DNA of 6,433 nt from NCBI GenBank assembly GCA_026390535.1, contig JAPLFT010000117.1, positions 1 through 6,433 on the forward strand, read 5' to 3'. Below are positions 1 to 5,665 of the stretch, in pieces; the first letter of the stretch is position 1; each line of letters starts with the position of its first letter. The DNA comes from Pseudomonadota bacterium (lineage in GTDB: Bacteria > Bdellovibrionota > JAFGOL01). Under the pieces are notes generated by a model. That model had not been told where the DNA came from. It made no database searches and worked only from the letters and a program-made list of their open reading frames with translations. The position numbers and the translations under genes were made by a program.

Positions 1-265
1 ATTCATTGGAAACATATAGAGGGGCATAAAACCTCATTACTTTTCCATGACGCTGAACCGTTATATTGTAAGCGGTTTTTTTGATATCATCCATAAACAG
101 CCTGGCTTCATCATTTAAAAGATACAGAAGATCATTTAAACTGAGCCGTTCAAGCCTTGCCGCCTTAGAGACCATGGTGATTATTTTGTTACGATCCGGC
201 TTTGCCGCTTCTATAGCGGCTTTTATGTCCTTAAATGCTGCTTCATTGACACTATTGCTAAACAT
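1..265 (-). CDS. thiH: 2-iminoacetate synthase ThiH, N-terminal part (runs off the left edge)
   Basis: ThiH is a radical SAM tyrosine lyase that supplies dehydroglycine (2-iminoacetate) to ThiG for the thiazole ring of thiamine, in the cytoplasm. Only 88 codons are visible, from ATG at 265-263 to the window edge. The family signature lies at the end of the visible part: residues 78-88, RFYAPLYVSNE, match the segment that directly precedes the CxxxCxxC cluster motif in ThiH, which would fall just outside the window. Residues 40-60 (LSLNDLLYLLNDEA) fit the helical N-terminal region of ThiH, as in the E. coli protein. A HydG-like lyase shares this region, but the thiCDSG genes next door favour ThiH. 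The start is not certain: an in-frame TTG at 301-299 would add 12 residues, and the AGGGA upstream of the ATG is 14 nt away, which is long. The gene is separated from thiG by an opposite-strand gene, unlike the usual contiguous thiG-thiH. Confidence 0.86.
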   Translation of the reverse strand, partial: MFSNSVNEAAFKDIKAAIEAAKPDRNKIITMVSKAARLERLSLNDLLYLLNDEARLFMDDIKKTAYNITVQRHGKVMRFYAPLYVSNE

Positions 266-320
266 GATACTACTAATATTCCCTAAAAAATATTTACGCA
301 ATATGATATATGGATGACAT
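266..320. promoter_or_regulatory. Divergent intergenic region between thiH and the beta-barrel gene
   Basis: These 55 very AT-rich bases separate two divergent starts, so promoters for both genes should lie here or just inside the flanking coding sequence. I find no convincing sigma70 pair. A perfect TTGACA hexamer sits at 246-251, inside thiH, but the best -10-like hexamer at a usable distance (TACTAA at 271-276, 19-nt spacing) is poor. TATGAT at 302-307 would leave only a very short leader for the plus-strand gene. A weak ribosome site, GGA at 312-314, precedes the plus-strand ATG by 6 nt. There is no room for a TPP riboswitch. Confidence 0.35.
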
Positions 321-1277
321 ATGAGAAATATTAAAACGATATTTATCCTATTAAGTTTAGTCGCTTTTTCCTCTTATGTTTTTGCTCAAACACCGGTAAA
401 AGATCCCACAAAAAAATTCCTTAGAGCTAAAAAACATCTTAAAAACGTTGCAAAAGAAACAAAAAAAATTGAAAAAACTTTATCTGAATCGGACCTGAAG
501 GAAGCGGTAGAGCCCATAGAACAGATACCTTCAGCCGAAAATATACAGTTAACACCACCTGAAAATGAGCCTCCTGCTGCAGTTACAGAAATAAAAACGG
601 ATGAAGAAGTAAAACCTGTAGAAGAAGAGGATTTAAGAGGCTGGTTTTTGTCTCTTGAAGCAAATACCAATATGGATATGATCAGGGCAAATGATACCTA
701 TGGAAGACAACTCAAACTTTATTCATCAGTGGGTTTTGGAGGATATACTTCTGTAGGATTCAGGTTTGGCAATCATTTTGCCATTGTCGGAGATTATGAA
801 ATAGATAATATAAAATTTAACAATTTTGATACCTACATCGTATCGCAATCCAGTAAATATTTGATGTCGGGACGCTTAGGTCCCCGTTTCTACTTAACAA
901 AGAGATTCCATATGGAAATCCTTGCAGGGTTAAGGCAACACTACGTCGTATATCCAACCAGTCTGACAAACATAAACATAGAAAGATTTAATCATGGATC
1001 CGTGACTATCGGATTGAATTATTCCATTATACAGGGTCAAAGTTTTTTGATGTCTGGGAAGACAGAATTCGATATATATCTTTCTACAACCAGATCAGCA
1101 TTTAAAACAAGCACCGGTATAGGCGCAACAACAGATCTAAAGCTGGGTATTCCAATCAGAGAAAGAAGCTCAATATATCTTAATATGGGCATAGGATATA
1201 TAAACCTTAAACCCAATATCGCCAGTCAGTACGGTATATTTGGTTTCGGCGGCTTAGGCGTTATATTAGCTAATTAG
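321..1277 (+). CDS. Secreted protein with charged linker and outer-membrane beta-barrel-like domain
   Basis: I recognise the architecture but no named family. Residues 1-22 form a signal peptide: MRNIK, a hydrophobic core (TIFILLSLVAFSSYV), then VFA before Q23, a good signal peptidase I site. There is no lipobox cysteine. Residues 28-62 are lysine-rich and probably helical; residues 63-104 are rich in Pro, Glu and Lys and probably disordered, a likely periplasmic spacer. From about 106 to 318 the sequence alternates polar and hydrophobic/aromatic residues in some 8-10 candidate strands (for example 152-162, 183-192, 196-208, 225-237, 283-294), as in small OmpA/OmpX-type barrels. It ends in LGVILAN, lacking the classic terminal Phe/Trp. 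The ATG is preceded by a weak GGA. The stop overlaps the thiG stop tail-to-tail by 4 bp. It lies on the opposite strand inside an otherwise thiamine-synthesis locus, so the context does not reveal its job; a transporter role is unsupported speculation. Confidence 0.8.
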   Translation: MRNIKTIFILLSLVAFSSYVFAQTPVKDPTKKFLRAKKHLKNVAKETKKIEKTLSESDLKEAVEPIEQIPSAENIQLTPPENEPPAAVTEIKTDEEVKPVEEEDLRGWFLSLEANTNMDMIRANDTYGRQLKLYSSVGFGGYTSVGFRFGNHFAIVGDYEIDNIKFNNFDTYIVSQSSKYLMSGRLGPRFYLTKRFHMEILAGLRQHYVVYPTSLTNINIERFNHGSVTIGLNYSIIQGQSFLMSGKTEFDIYLSTTRSAFKTSTGIGATTDLKLGIPIRERSSIYLNMGIGYINLKPNIASQYGIFGFGGLGVILAN

Positions 1278-2044
1278 TGTGAAATACCCGTAACCGGACT
1301 GGATGCATTTGCTGTGAACGTTTTTTCCGGTAATCCGGCAAGATATGCCAATCTCCCTGCTCTGATACCATCCGCAAAAGCCTGTGCCATTTTTGCGGGA
1401 TTTCCGGACGTAGCAATAGCGGTATTTATAAGTACAGCATCTGCACCTATTTCCATAGCAAGGCTCGCATCGGACGGAGCTCCAAGTCCTGCGTCAACAA
1501 CAACGGGGAGATTACTCTGCTCTATTATTATCTTTATCGAATCTATGGTTTTTATACCTCTGTTCGAACCTATAGGAGAGCCAAGCGGCATAACTGCCGA
1601 ACAGCCTGCATCCTCAAGTCGTTTTGCCAGTATTGGATCGGCATTCATATACGGAAGAACAATAAAACCTTGTATAACCAAGATCTCTGCTGCCTTTAAC
1701 GTTTCAACAGGATCCGGCAACATATACCTTGGCTCCGGTGTTACTTCCATTTTTATCCAGTTCCCGCATCCGGCGGCACGAGCTATCTTTGCAAGTCTTA
1801 CCGCTTCTTCTGCGTCCCTTGCTCCACTGGTATTGGGTAAAAGCAACTGAACGTTCCTGTCAATAGCGGAAATGATCCCATCGTCGGTGTTATTGATATC
1901 GATTCTTCTTAACGCGACCGTAACGATCTCTACCTTGCTGGCCGTTATGGAATCCCTGAGGCTCTGTACCGATGGAAATTTTCCGGTCCCCATTAAAAGA
2001 CGGCTTTTAAATGTTCTACCCGCTATTATTAGAAGATCATCCAT
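1274..2044 (-). CDS. thiG: Thiazole synthase ThiG
   Basis: ThiG condenses 1-deoxy-D-xylulose 5-phosphate, dehydroglycine and sulfur from ThiS thiocarboxylate into the thiazole phosphate carboxylate tautomer. It is a cytoplasmic TIM barrel of usual length (256 aa). Lys98 in NWIKMEV is the expected Schiff-base lysine for DXP; Glu100 and Asp184 (VVVDAGLGAPSDA) correspond to the catalytic acid/base residues of the B. subtilis enzyme (Lys96, Glu98, Asp182), with a constant offset of two. Other family hallmarks are LLMGTGKF (16-23), NTSGARDAEEAV (71-82), the phosphate-binding MPLGSPIGSNRG (152-163) and VLINTAIA (204-211). Its ATG shares one base with the thiS stop (TAATG), so translation is probably coupled. 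It is the last gene of the fmdB-thiCDSG run; its stop overlaps the stop of the opposing beta-barrel gene. Nothing appears damaged. Confidence 0.97.
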   Translation of the reverse strand: MDDLLIIAGRTFKSRLLMGTGKFPSVQSLRDSITASKVEIVTVALRRIDINNTDDGIISAIDRNVQLLLPNTSGARDAEEAVRLAKIARAAGCGNWIKMEVTPEPRYMLPDPVETLKAAEILVIQGFIVLPYMNADPILAKRLEDAGCSAVMPLGSPIGSNRGIKTIDSIKIIIEQSNLPVVVDAGLGAPSDASLAMEIGADAVLINTAIATSGNPAKMAQAFADGIRAGRLAYLAGLPEKTFTANASSPVTGISH

Positions 2045-2247
2045 TAACCACCACCGACTATTCTTATGAGCTCGATTTTTGAACCATCCTTAATAGTTGC
2101 ATTAGAAAAGTTCTTACTATTAAAAACGTCACCGTCTACTTCTGCTACGACGCCCATACATGACATGTTAAGTTTTTTTAAGAGATCATTGATCGTGAGA
2201 TTTGTTTCATCAAAAACGTATTCCTTTTCATTTAAATAGATTCTCAT
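2044..2247 (-). CDS. thiS: Sulfur carrier protein ThiS
   Basis: ThiS is a ubiquitin-like carrier whose C-terminal glycine is adenylated by ThiF and converted to a thiocarboxylate, which donates sulfur to ThiG. The 67-residue length is typical. The sequence has the beta-grasp pattern: MRIYLNEKEYVF as the first hairpin, TINDLLKKLNM (18-28) as the helix, MGVVAEVDGDVF (31-42) as a middle strand pair, DGSKIELIRIV (54-64) as the last strand, and the required terminal Gly-Gly (here GGG). The position between thiD and thiG supports ThiS over MoaD. Its ATG overlaps the thiD stop by 4 nt (ATGA) and its stop overlaps the thiG start by one base. No ThiF-like adenylyltransferase is encoded in this window. 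Confidence 0.95.
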   Translation of the reverse strand: MRIYLNEKEYVFDETNLTINDLLKKLNMSCMGVVAEVDGDVFNSKNFSNATIKDGSKIELIRIVGGG

Positions 2248-3104
2248 CTGCTACCTACCCTATGTGATGCATTTTGATCTATACCGCCGTTGTTCTTACC
2301 GAATATCATTATGTTGTTTAAAGCGGTTTCCACAAAAAAAGCCGACTTAAAACAGGAGGAGATGAAATCCTCTCCTCTGGCAAGATATGAGGCAAGTGCG
2401 GATGAGAAGGTACACCCTGTTCCATGTTTAAAGTGTGAAGGAATATCTATATAAGTACCTATCCTGTGTTTTAATTCAAGCCCGTCATAAAAAATATCCT
2501 CGACCTTGCCCTCCTGTTCATCAGCAGGCAAATATGCAACATCTCCGCCAGTCATAGCTACTTTACATCTAAACTGTTTATTGATTATTCGCACAAGTTC
2601 CTTTCTGTTGATCTTTTCACAATCATTAAGTCCCGCCATTTTTAAGAGAGCCAACGCCTCTGCATGATTTGGAGTAACAACATCAACAAACGGCAATAAT
2701 TTCTCAATTATCATTTTTGGAACTTCGTCATTCCAGAAATTAAATCCGGTTGACGAAGATATAACAGGATCAAGAACAACCATGCCGTGTGTATATTTTT
2801 GCAGACATTGTGATATTTTCTCTATCTGGAATCTTTCCGTAATAAGACCTATCTTTATAGCCGCTGTTTTATAATTACTGAATATGGTTTCGATAGTCTC
2901 TTCAAAAAATTCCCGATTCACCGGTTGAAGACTTTTAAAGGTTTTCGCATCCTGGTTTGTAAGCGTAGTTACGACTCCCATGCCCCATACATTAAGGGCA
3001 GAGAATGTTTTCATATCCGTGTAAACGCCTGCACCACCGCTGGGATCAAGTCCGGCAATACTTAAGACAATAGGAACATTCGTTTTATTTGGTAATACAC
3101 TCAT
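2244..3104 (-). CDS. thiD: Hydroxymethylpyrimidine/phosphomethylpyrimidine kinase ThiD
   Basis: ThiD phosphorylates HMP and HMP-P to HMP-PP, the pyrimidine half used by thiamine phosphate synthase. It belongs to the ribokinase-like fold. Signatures are SIAGLDPSGGAGVYTDMKTF (15-34), the substrate-binding N-terminus of the family; DPVISSSTG (112-120), a variant of the usual DPVM motif; TPNHAEA (144-150); TGGD (185-188); and the anion-hole/catalytic motif HGTGCTFSSALASYLARG (227-244), with Cys231 at the position of the conserved active-site-lid cysteine. At 286 aa it is slightly longer than the usual ~265; the extra residues sit near 190-200 and in a polar tail after 265. It is not fused to ThiE. 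The ATG lies 20 nt inside the end of thiC, and no other good start precedes the first conserved motif, so this overlap looks real. It overlaps thiS by 4 nt. Confidence 0.96.
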   Translation of the reverse strand: MSVLPNKTNVPIVLSIAGLDPSGGAGVYTDMKTFSALNVWGMGVVTTLTNQDAKTFKSLQPVNREFFEETIETIFSNYKTAAIKIGLITERFQIEKISQCLQKYTHGMVVLDPVISSSTGFNFWNDEVPKMIIEKLLPFVDVVTPNHAEALALLKMAGLNDCEKINRKELVRIINKQFRCKVAMTGGDVAYLPADEQEGKVEDIFYDGLELKHRIGTYIDIPSHFKHGTGCTFSSALASYLARGEDFISSCFKSAFFVETALNNIMIFGKNNGGIDQNASHRVGSR

Positions 3105-4368
3105 TAAAGTTCTTTATAGCACAAAGATCTCCGCACATGGTACAGATATCTTCGTTTGAAGATTCACTTTGGCTTCTCCTTTGCTTTGCGAGTTCAGGAT
3201 CTATGGCTACAGAATAAATGCCTTTCCAATCAAGTTCTCGTCTGTATTTACTCATCAATCTATCTTTTTCTATTGCCCCTTTTATGCCCTTCCCTATGTC
3301 TCCGGAATGCGCGGCTATCCTTGCCGCTATAACACCCTCATATACATCGTCGGGCGTGGGGAGCAAAAGATGTTCAGCCGGAGTAACATAACACAGAAAA
3401 TCCGCACCAGCAGACGCTGCTATGGCCCCGCCTATTGCAGATGTTATATGATCATATCCCGGAGCTATATCTGTTGTAAGAGGACCAAGTACGTAGAATG
3501 GAGCACCGTTACAGAGACGTTTTTGAAGTTCTATGTTCATCTTTACATCCTGAATAGGAACATGTCCTGGCCCTTCTATCATCACCTGGACATTTTTTTC
3601 CCTTGCGTACTGCGCCAATTCACCAAGTGTTATAAGTTCCTCAACCTGTCCTCTGTCTGTGGCATCACAGACACTACCAGGTCTGAAACCATCACCAACG
3701 CTAAGGGTCACATCATATCTATAGGCAATATCTACGAGCCTGTCGAAATATTCGTAGAGGGGATTCTCTTTTTCATTTTTTAATATCCATCCGCACATGA
3801 TGCTTCCGCCGCGTGAAACAACCCCAAGTTCTCTTTTACTATTCAACATCTTTGAAATAGAGTTTCTCGTGATTCCGCAATGCACGGTTATATAATCTAT
3901 ACCCTGGCAACACTGCGTTTCTATATCCTCAAAGATATCATCTGCGGTAATAGTGTGGAGAGGTTTTTTAGAAATAATAGCCTTAGATGCCGTTGCATAC
4001 ATAGGCACAGCTCCCATCATAACAGGGCACTTATCAAGAAGTATTGTTCTTATTTTATTGAGATCCCCACCGGTAGAAAGATCCATCAGGCTATGAGTAC
4101 CGGCTTTTAATGCCGCGTTCATCTTTATCAATTCTTCTTCTATATCGGCGTGCTTGCCGCTTGTACCGATGTTGGCATTTACCTTTGTTGTAAGGCCGTG
4201 ACCGATCGCGATTGAACTGAATTTTCTATTGATATTATGCGGTAATACGATTCTACCTTCGGCAATTTCCCGGCCTATATACTCGGCAGTTACGTGATAA
4301 TCATAGGATGCAGCCTCGCGCATCTGCTGGGTAATAATGCCTTTCCGGGCCTGTTCCAATTGGGTCAT
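3085..4368 (-). CDS. thiC: Phosphomethylpyrimidine (HMP-P) synthase ThiC, short form
   Basis: ThiC is a non-canonical radical SAM enzyme that rearranges aminoimidazole ribotide into HMP-P. Visible signatures (427-aa numbering) are NIGTSG (66-71), DLSTGGDLNKIR (96-107), VVSRGGSIMCGW (183-194), LSVGDGFRPGSVCDATDRGQ (222-241), EGPGHVP (265-271), GPLTTDIAPGYDHITSAIGGA (295-315) and CYVTPAEHL (326-334); the histidines of the last groups include the expected metal ligands. The C-terminal cluster motif is C409-x2-C412-x3-C416, one residue shorter than the textbook Cx2Cx4C. The length matches the short form that lacks the extra N-terminal domain of the ~600-residue E. coli/B. subtilis enzymes. I prefer ATG 4368-4366 over ATG 4377: it makes an ATGA overlap with the upstream stop, leaves 10 nt to GGGA at 4382-4379, and begins MTQLEQARKG; the 4377 start leaves only 1 nt. 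The longer reading would be 430 aa. Confidence 0.96.
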   Translation of the reverse strand: MTQLEQARKGIITQQMREAASYDYHVTAEYIGREIAEGRIVLPHNINRKFSSIAIGHGLTTKVNANIGTSGKHADIEEELIKMNAALKAGTHSLMDLSTGGDLNKIRTILLDKCPVMMGAVPMYATASKAIISKKPLHTITADDIFEDIETQCCQGIDYITVHCGITRNSISKMLNSKRELGVVSRGGSIMCGWILKNEKENPLYEYFDRLVDIAYRYDVTLSVGDGFRPGSVCDATDRGQVEELITLGELAQYAREKNVQVMIEGPGHVPIQDVKMNIELQKRLCNGAPFYVLGPLTTDIAPGYDHITSAIGGAIAASAGADFLCYVTPAEHLLLPTPDDVYEGVIAARIAAHSGDIGKGIKGAIEKDRLMSKYRRELDWKGIYSVAIDPELAKQRRSQSESSNEDICTMCGDLCAIKNFNECITK

Positions 4369-4628
4369 ATGCCGCATTTCCCGTCAGAGTTATTATGGCA
4401 ACAACTGCATGTGTTGCTGTGACTCGATTTAGAGCTTGAAGATCCCGAGTTAGACGACTTGTAATCCGTCTTATACCATCCGGAACCTTTTAATTGAAAA
4501 GATGTGGATGATATTAACTTCCTGCATTCACTTCCGCAGGCCGGGCACTGGGTGGATTTTGTCCCGATATTTTGTATTATTTCAAAGTGTTTATTGCATT
4601 TTTTGCAGGCATATTCATAAAGCGGCAT
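4365..4628 (-). CDS. FmdB-type zinc-ribbon protein with Ser- and Cys-rich tail
   Basis: This 87-residue protein begins with the FmdB/Zn_ribbon_8 signature: MPLYEYACKKCNKHFE, then TQCPACGSECRKLIS, giving a zinc knuckle pair C8-x2-C11 and C28-x2-C31. FQLKGSGWYKTDY (44-56) follows, which is the usual motif after this ribbon. The family is called a putative regulator from FmdB, but its molecular role is not established. Residues 57-73 are almost pure Ser/Lys/Asn, and the tail holds another cysteine cluster (C74, C76, C77, C85, with H78), which could bind metal. The start is well supported by AAGGGAGA at 4644-4637, with GGGAG 9 nt from the ATG. It is the first gene of the thi operon and its stop overlaps the preferred thiC start by 4 nt, so it is very probably co-transcribed and coupled with thiC. 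A role in thiamine synthesis, for instance in cluster or metal supply, is inference only. Confidence 0.88.
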   Translation of the reverse strand: MPLYEYACKKCNKHFEIIQNIGTKSTQCPACGSECRKLISSTSFQLKGSGWYKTDYKSSNSGSSSSKSSHSNTCSCCHNNSDGKCGI

Positions 4629-4723
4629 ATTAATTATCTCCCTTATGCTAATTGATTTTGTCTGACACTAAGTAGCATATTTATTGTGATAAGGTCAAAA
4701 GTATTTTACTTATTAGGCTTCAA
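4629..4723. promoter_or_regulatory. Divergent promoter region of the thi operon and the RNA methyltransferase gene
   Basis: This 95-bp AT-rich gap is the longest clear non-coding stretch and should hold promoters in both directions. For the plus strand a weak pair is TTGATT at 4652-4657 and CATATT at 4676-4681, 18 nt apart. For the minus strand TTGACC (4698-4693) is a fair -35, but no good -10 stands at the right distance. A short inverted repeat, AAGTA-TTT-TACTT, lies at 4699-4711 and could be an operator half-site pair, though in AT-rich DNA it may be chance. On the minus strand I find neither the CTGAGA element nor the long conserved pyrophosphate-sensing segment of a TPP riboswitch. Confidence 0.35.
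4636..4644 (-). promoter_or_regulatory. Strong ribosome binding site of the thi operon's first gene
   Basis: On the minus strand AAGGGAGAT precedes the zinc-ribbon ATG, with 9 nt between GGGAG and the start codon. It is the best Shine-Dalgarno match in the window; the other genes of the operon have weak sites and overlapping starts, which suggests that ribosomes load here and pass along by coupling. Confidence 0.6.
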
Positions 4724-5659
4724 GTGGTTAATAGGATTATGATGCAAACAGTAAACAAAAATACCTGTAAATACTGTTTAGACTGCGGTGGTTGTGATTA
4801 CATTGATACCCCCTATTCGCAAATTCTTGAAATAAAACTAAATAATATTAAAGAGTTATATAAGAACCAGCCGGTGCTTCCCGGAAACCTCAAAGACATG
4901 GAGATCGTGCCTTCTCCCACACCTTTTGGGTACAGGACACGATGTCAACTTCATATCGTTGATGGCAAGACAGGGTTCTATAAAAAAAGATCCCATGAAC
5001 TTATAGAGATAGAAAGATGTGAAATGCTGGATGAAAGACTCAATAAAAGAATAAAAACGCTTAAATTCCCGTCAAACTACGAGGGAAAAATAGAGTTATA
5101 TATAAAGGATGGCACGGTTTGTGAGCGACTTGTAGAGAAAAAATACAATAATATTTTCTATCAAATTAACGAAGGCATAAATGAACTGATCATAGATGAT
5201 GTTGTCTCGCTTTCTGAACCAAATCACAATGATAATTTTTTGGAATTATATTGCGGACTGGGTAATTTTACTTATGCCATATTAAAAAAATCATCTGATG
5301 CAAAAATAACAGGAATAGATATCAAAACACCTGTGATCAAAAAGAAAAATCCGGAATTTATAGAGGCTGATGTTTTAAAGGGTCTTCAGATGTTAAATGG
5401 TCAAAATAGGCTTAGCGATTTTAATAAATTGATCCTCGATCCGCCAAGGAACGGAGCCGGGAAAAAAGTAATAGACCTTTTAAGCAGATGCAGGTTTGAA
5501 AAAATTGTTTATGTTTCCTGTAATCCCCTGACTTTGGCAGACGACGCACAAATTATCTGTAAACAGGGCTATGAATGGCAAAGCATGAAACTCTTTGATA
5601 TGTTTCCTTTTACAAAATATTTAGAGGCTGTAACCCTATTTCGGTCAGTTTTATTTTAG
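4724..5659 (+). CDS. TrmA/RlmD-family class I SAM-dependent RNA uracil C5-methyltransferase, compact
   Basis: The family methylates C5 of a specific uridine in tRNA or rRNA. Numbering from the GTG at 4724, the N-terminus carries a probable 4Fe-4S site, C15-x5-C21-x2-C24, with a likely fourth ligand at C99 (IERCEML). The Rossmann methyltransferase domain shows FYQINEGINELI (145-156), SAM motif I FLELYCGLGNF (172-182), LILDPPRNGAG (236-246), the catalytic cysteine C266 in YVSCNPLTLADD, and FPFTKYLEAVTLF (294-306) near the end. At 311 aa it is well short of RlmD (about 430) because it lacks the N-terminal TRAM domain, and the segment between GIDI (197-200) and EFIEAD appears about ten residues shorter than usual. 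The start is unsettled: GTG 4724 has AGG 6 nt upstream, and ATG 4742 has AGGA 5 nt upstream. The target RNA cannot be told from sequence. It ends 6 bp from the opposing radical SAM gene. Confidence 0.88.
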   Translation: MVNRIMMQTVNKNTCKYCLDCGGCDYIDTPYSQILEIKLNNIKELYKNQPVLPGNLKDMEIVPSPTPFGYRTRCQLHIVDGKTGFYKKRSHELIEIERCEMLDERLNKRIKTLKFPSNYEGKIELYIKDGTVCERLVEKKYNNIFYQINEGINELIIDDVVSLSEPNHNDNFLELYCGLGNFTYAILKKSSDAKITGIDIKTPVIKKKNPEFIEADVLKGLQMLNGQNRLSDFNKLILDPPRNGAGKKVIDLLSRCRFEKIVYVSCNPLTLADDAQIICKQGYEWQSMKLFDMFPFTKYLEAVTLFRSVLF

Positions 5660-5665
5660 AAAAAA

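Noticed and set aside
246..276. TTGACA (246-251) with TACTAA (271-276) as promoter of the barrel gene
   Set aside because: The -35 is perfect, but the -10 matches only half of the consensus and the spacing is 19 nt; a chance match inside thiH is likely.
81..317. Plus-strand open frame of 78 codons
   Set aside because: It lies opposite the thiH N-terminal coding region, which has clear family sequence; no ribosome site and no recognisable protein features.
1261..1310. Terminator at the convergent end of the barrel gene and thiG
   Set aside because: TTAGCTAA is a short palindrome at the overlapping stops, but there is no stable stem and no T-tract on either strand.
1314..1850. Plus-strand open frame of 178 codons inside thiG
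   Set aside because: It is the antisense shadow of thiG, whose catalytic residues are all in place on the minus strand. The composition is Ser/Ala/Pro-rich as expected of a reverse frame.
3169..3783. Plus-strand open frame of 204 codons inside thiC
   Set aside because: Antisense to strongly conserved ThiC motifs; the predicted product is low-quality, Tyr/Cys/Arg-rich and resembles no family.
4699..4711. AAGTA-TTT-TACTT inverted repeat as a terminator or operator
   Set aside because: Arms of only 5 bp, AT-rich and followed by no T-run; too weak to call a terminator. It is noted only as a possible operator within the intergenic region.
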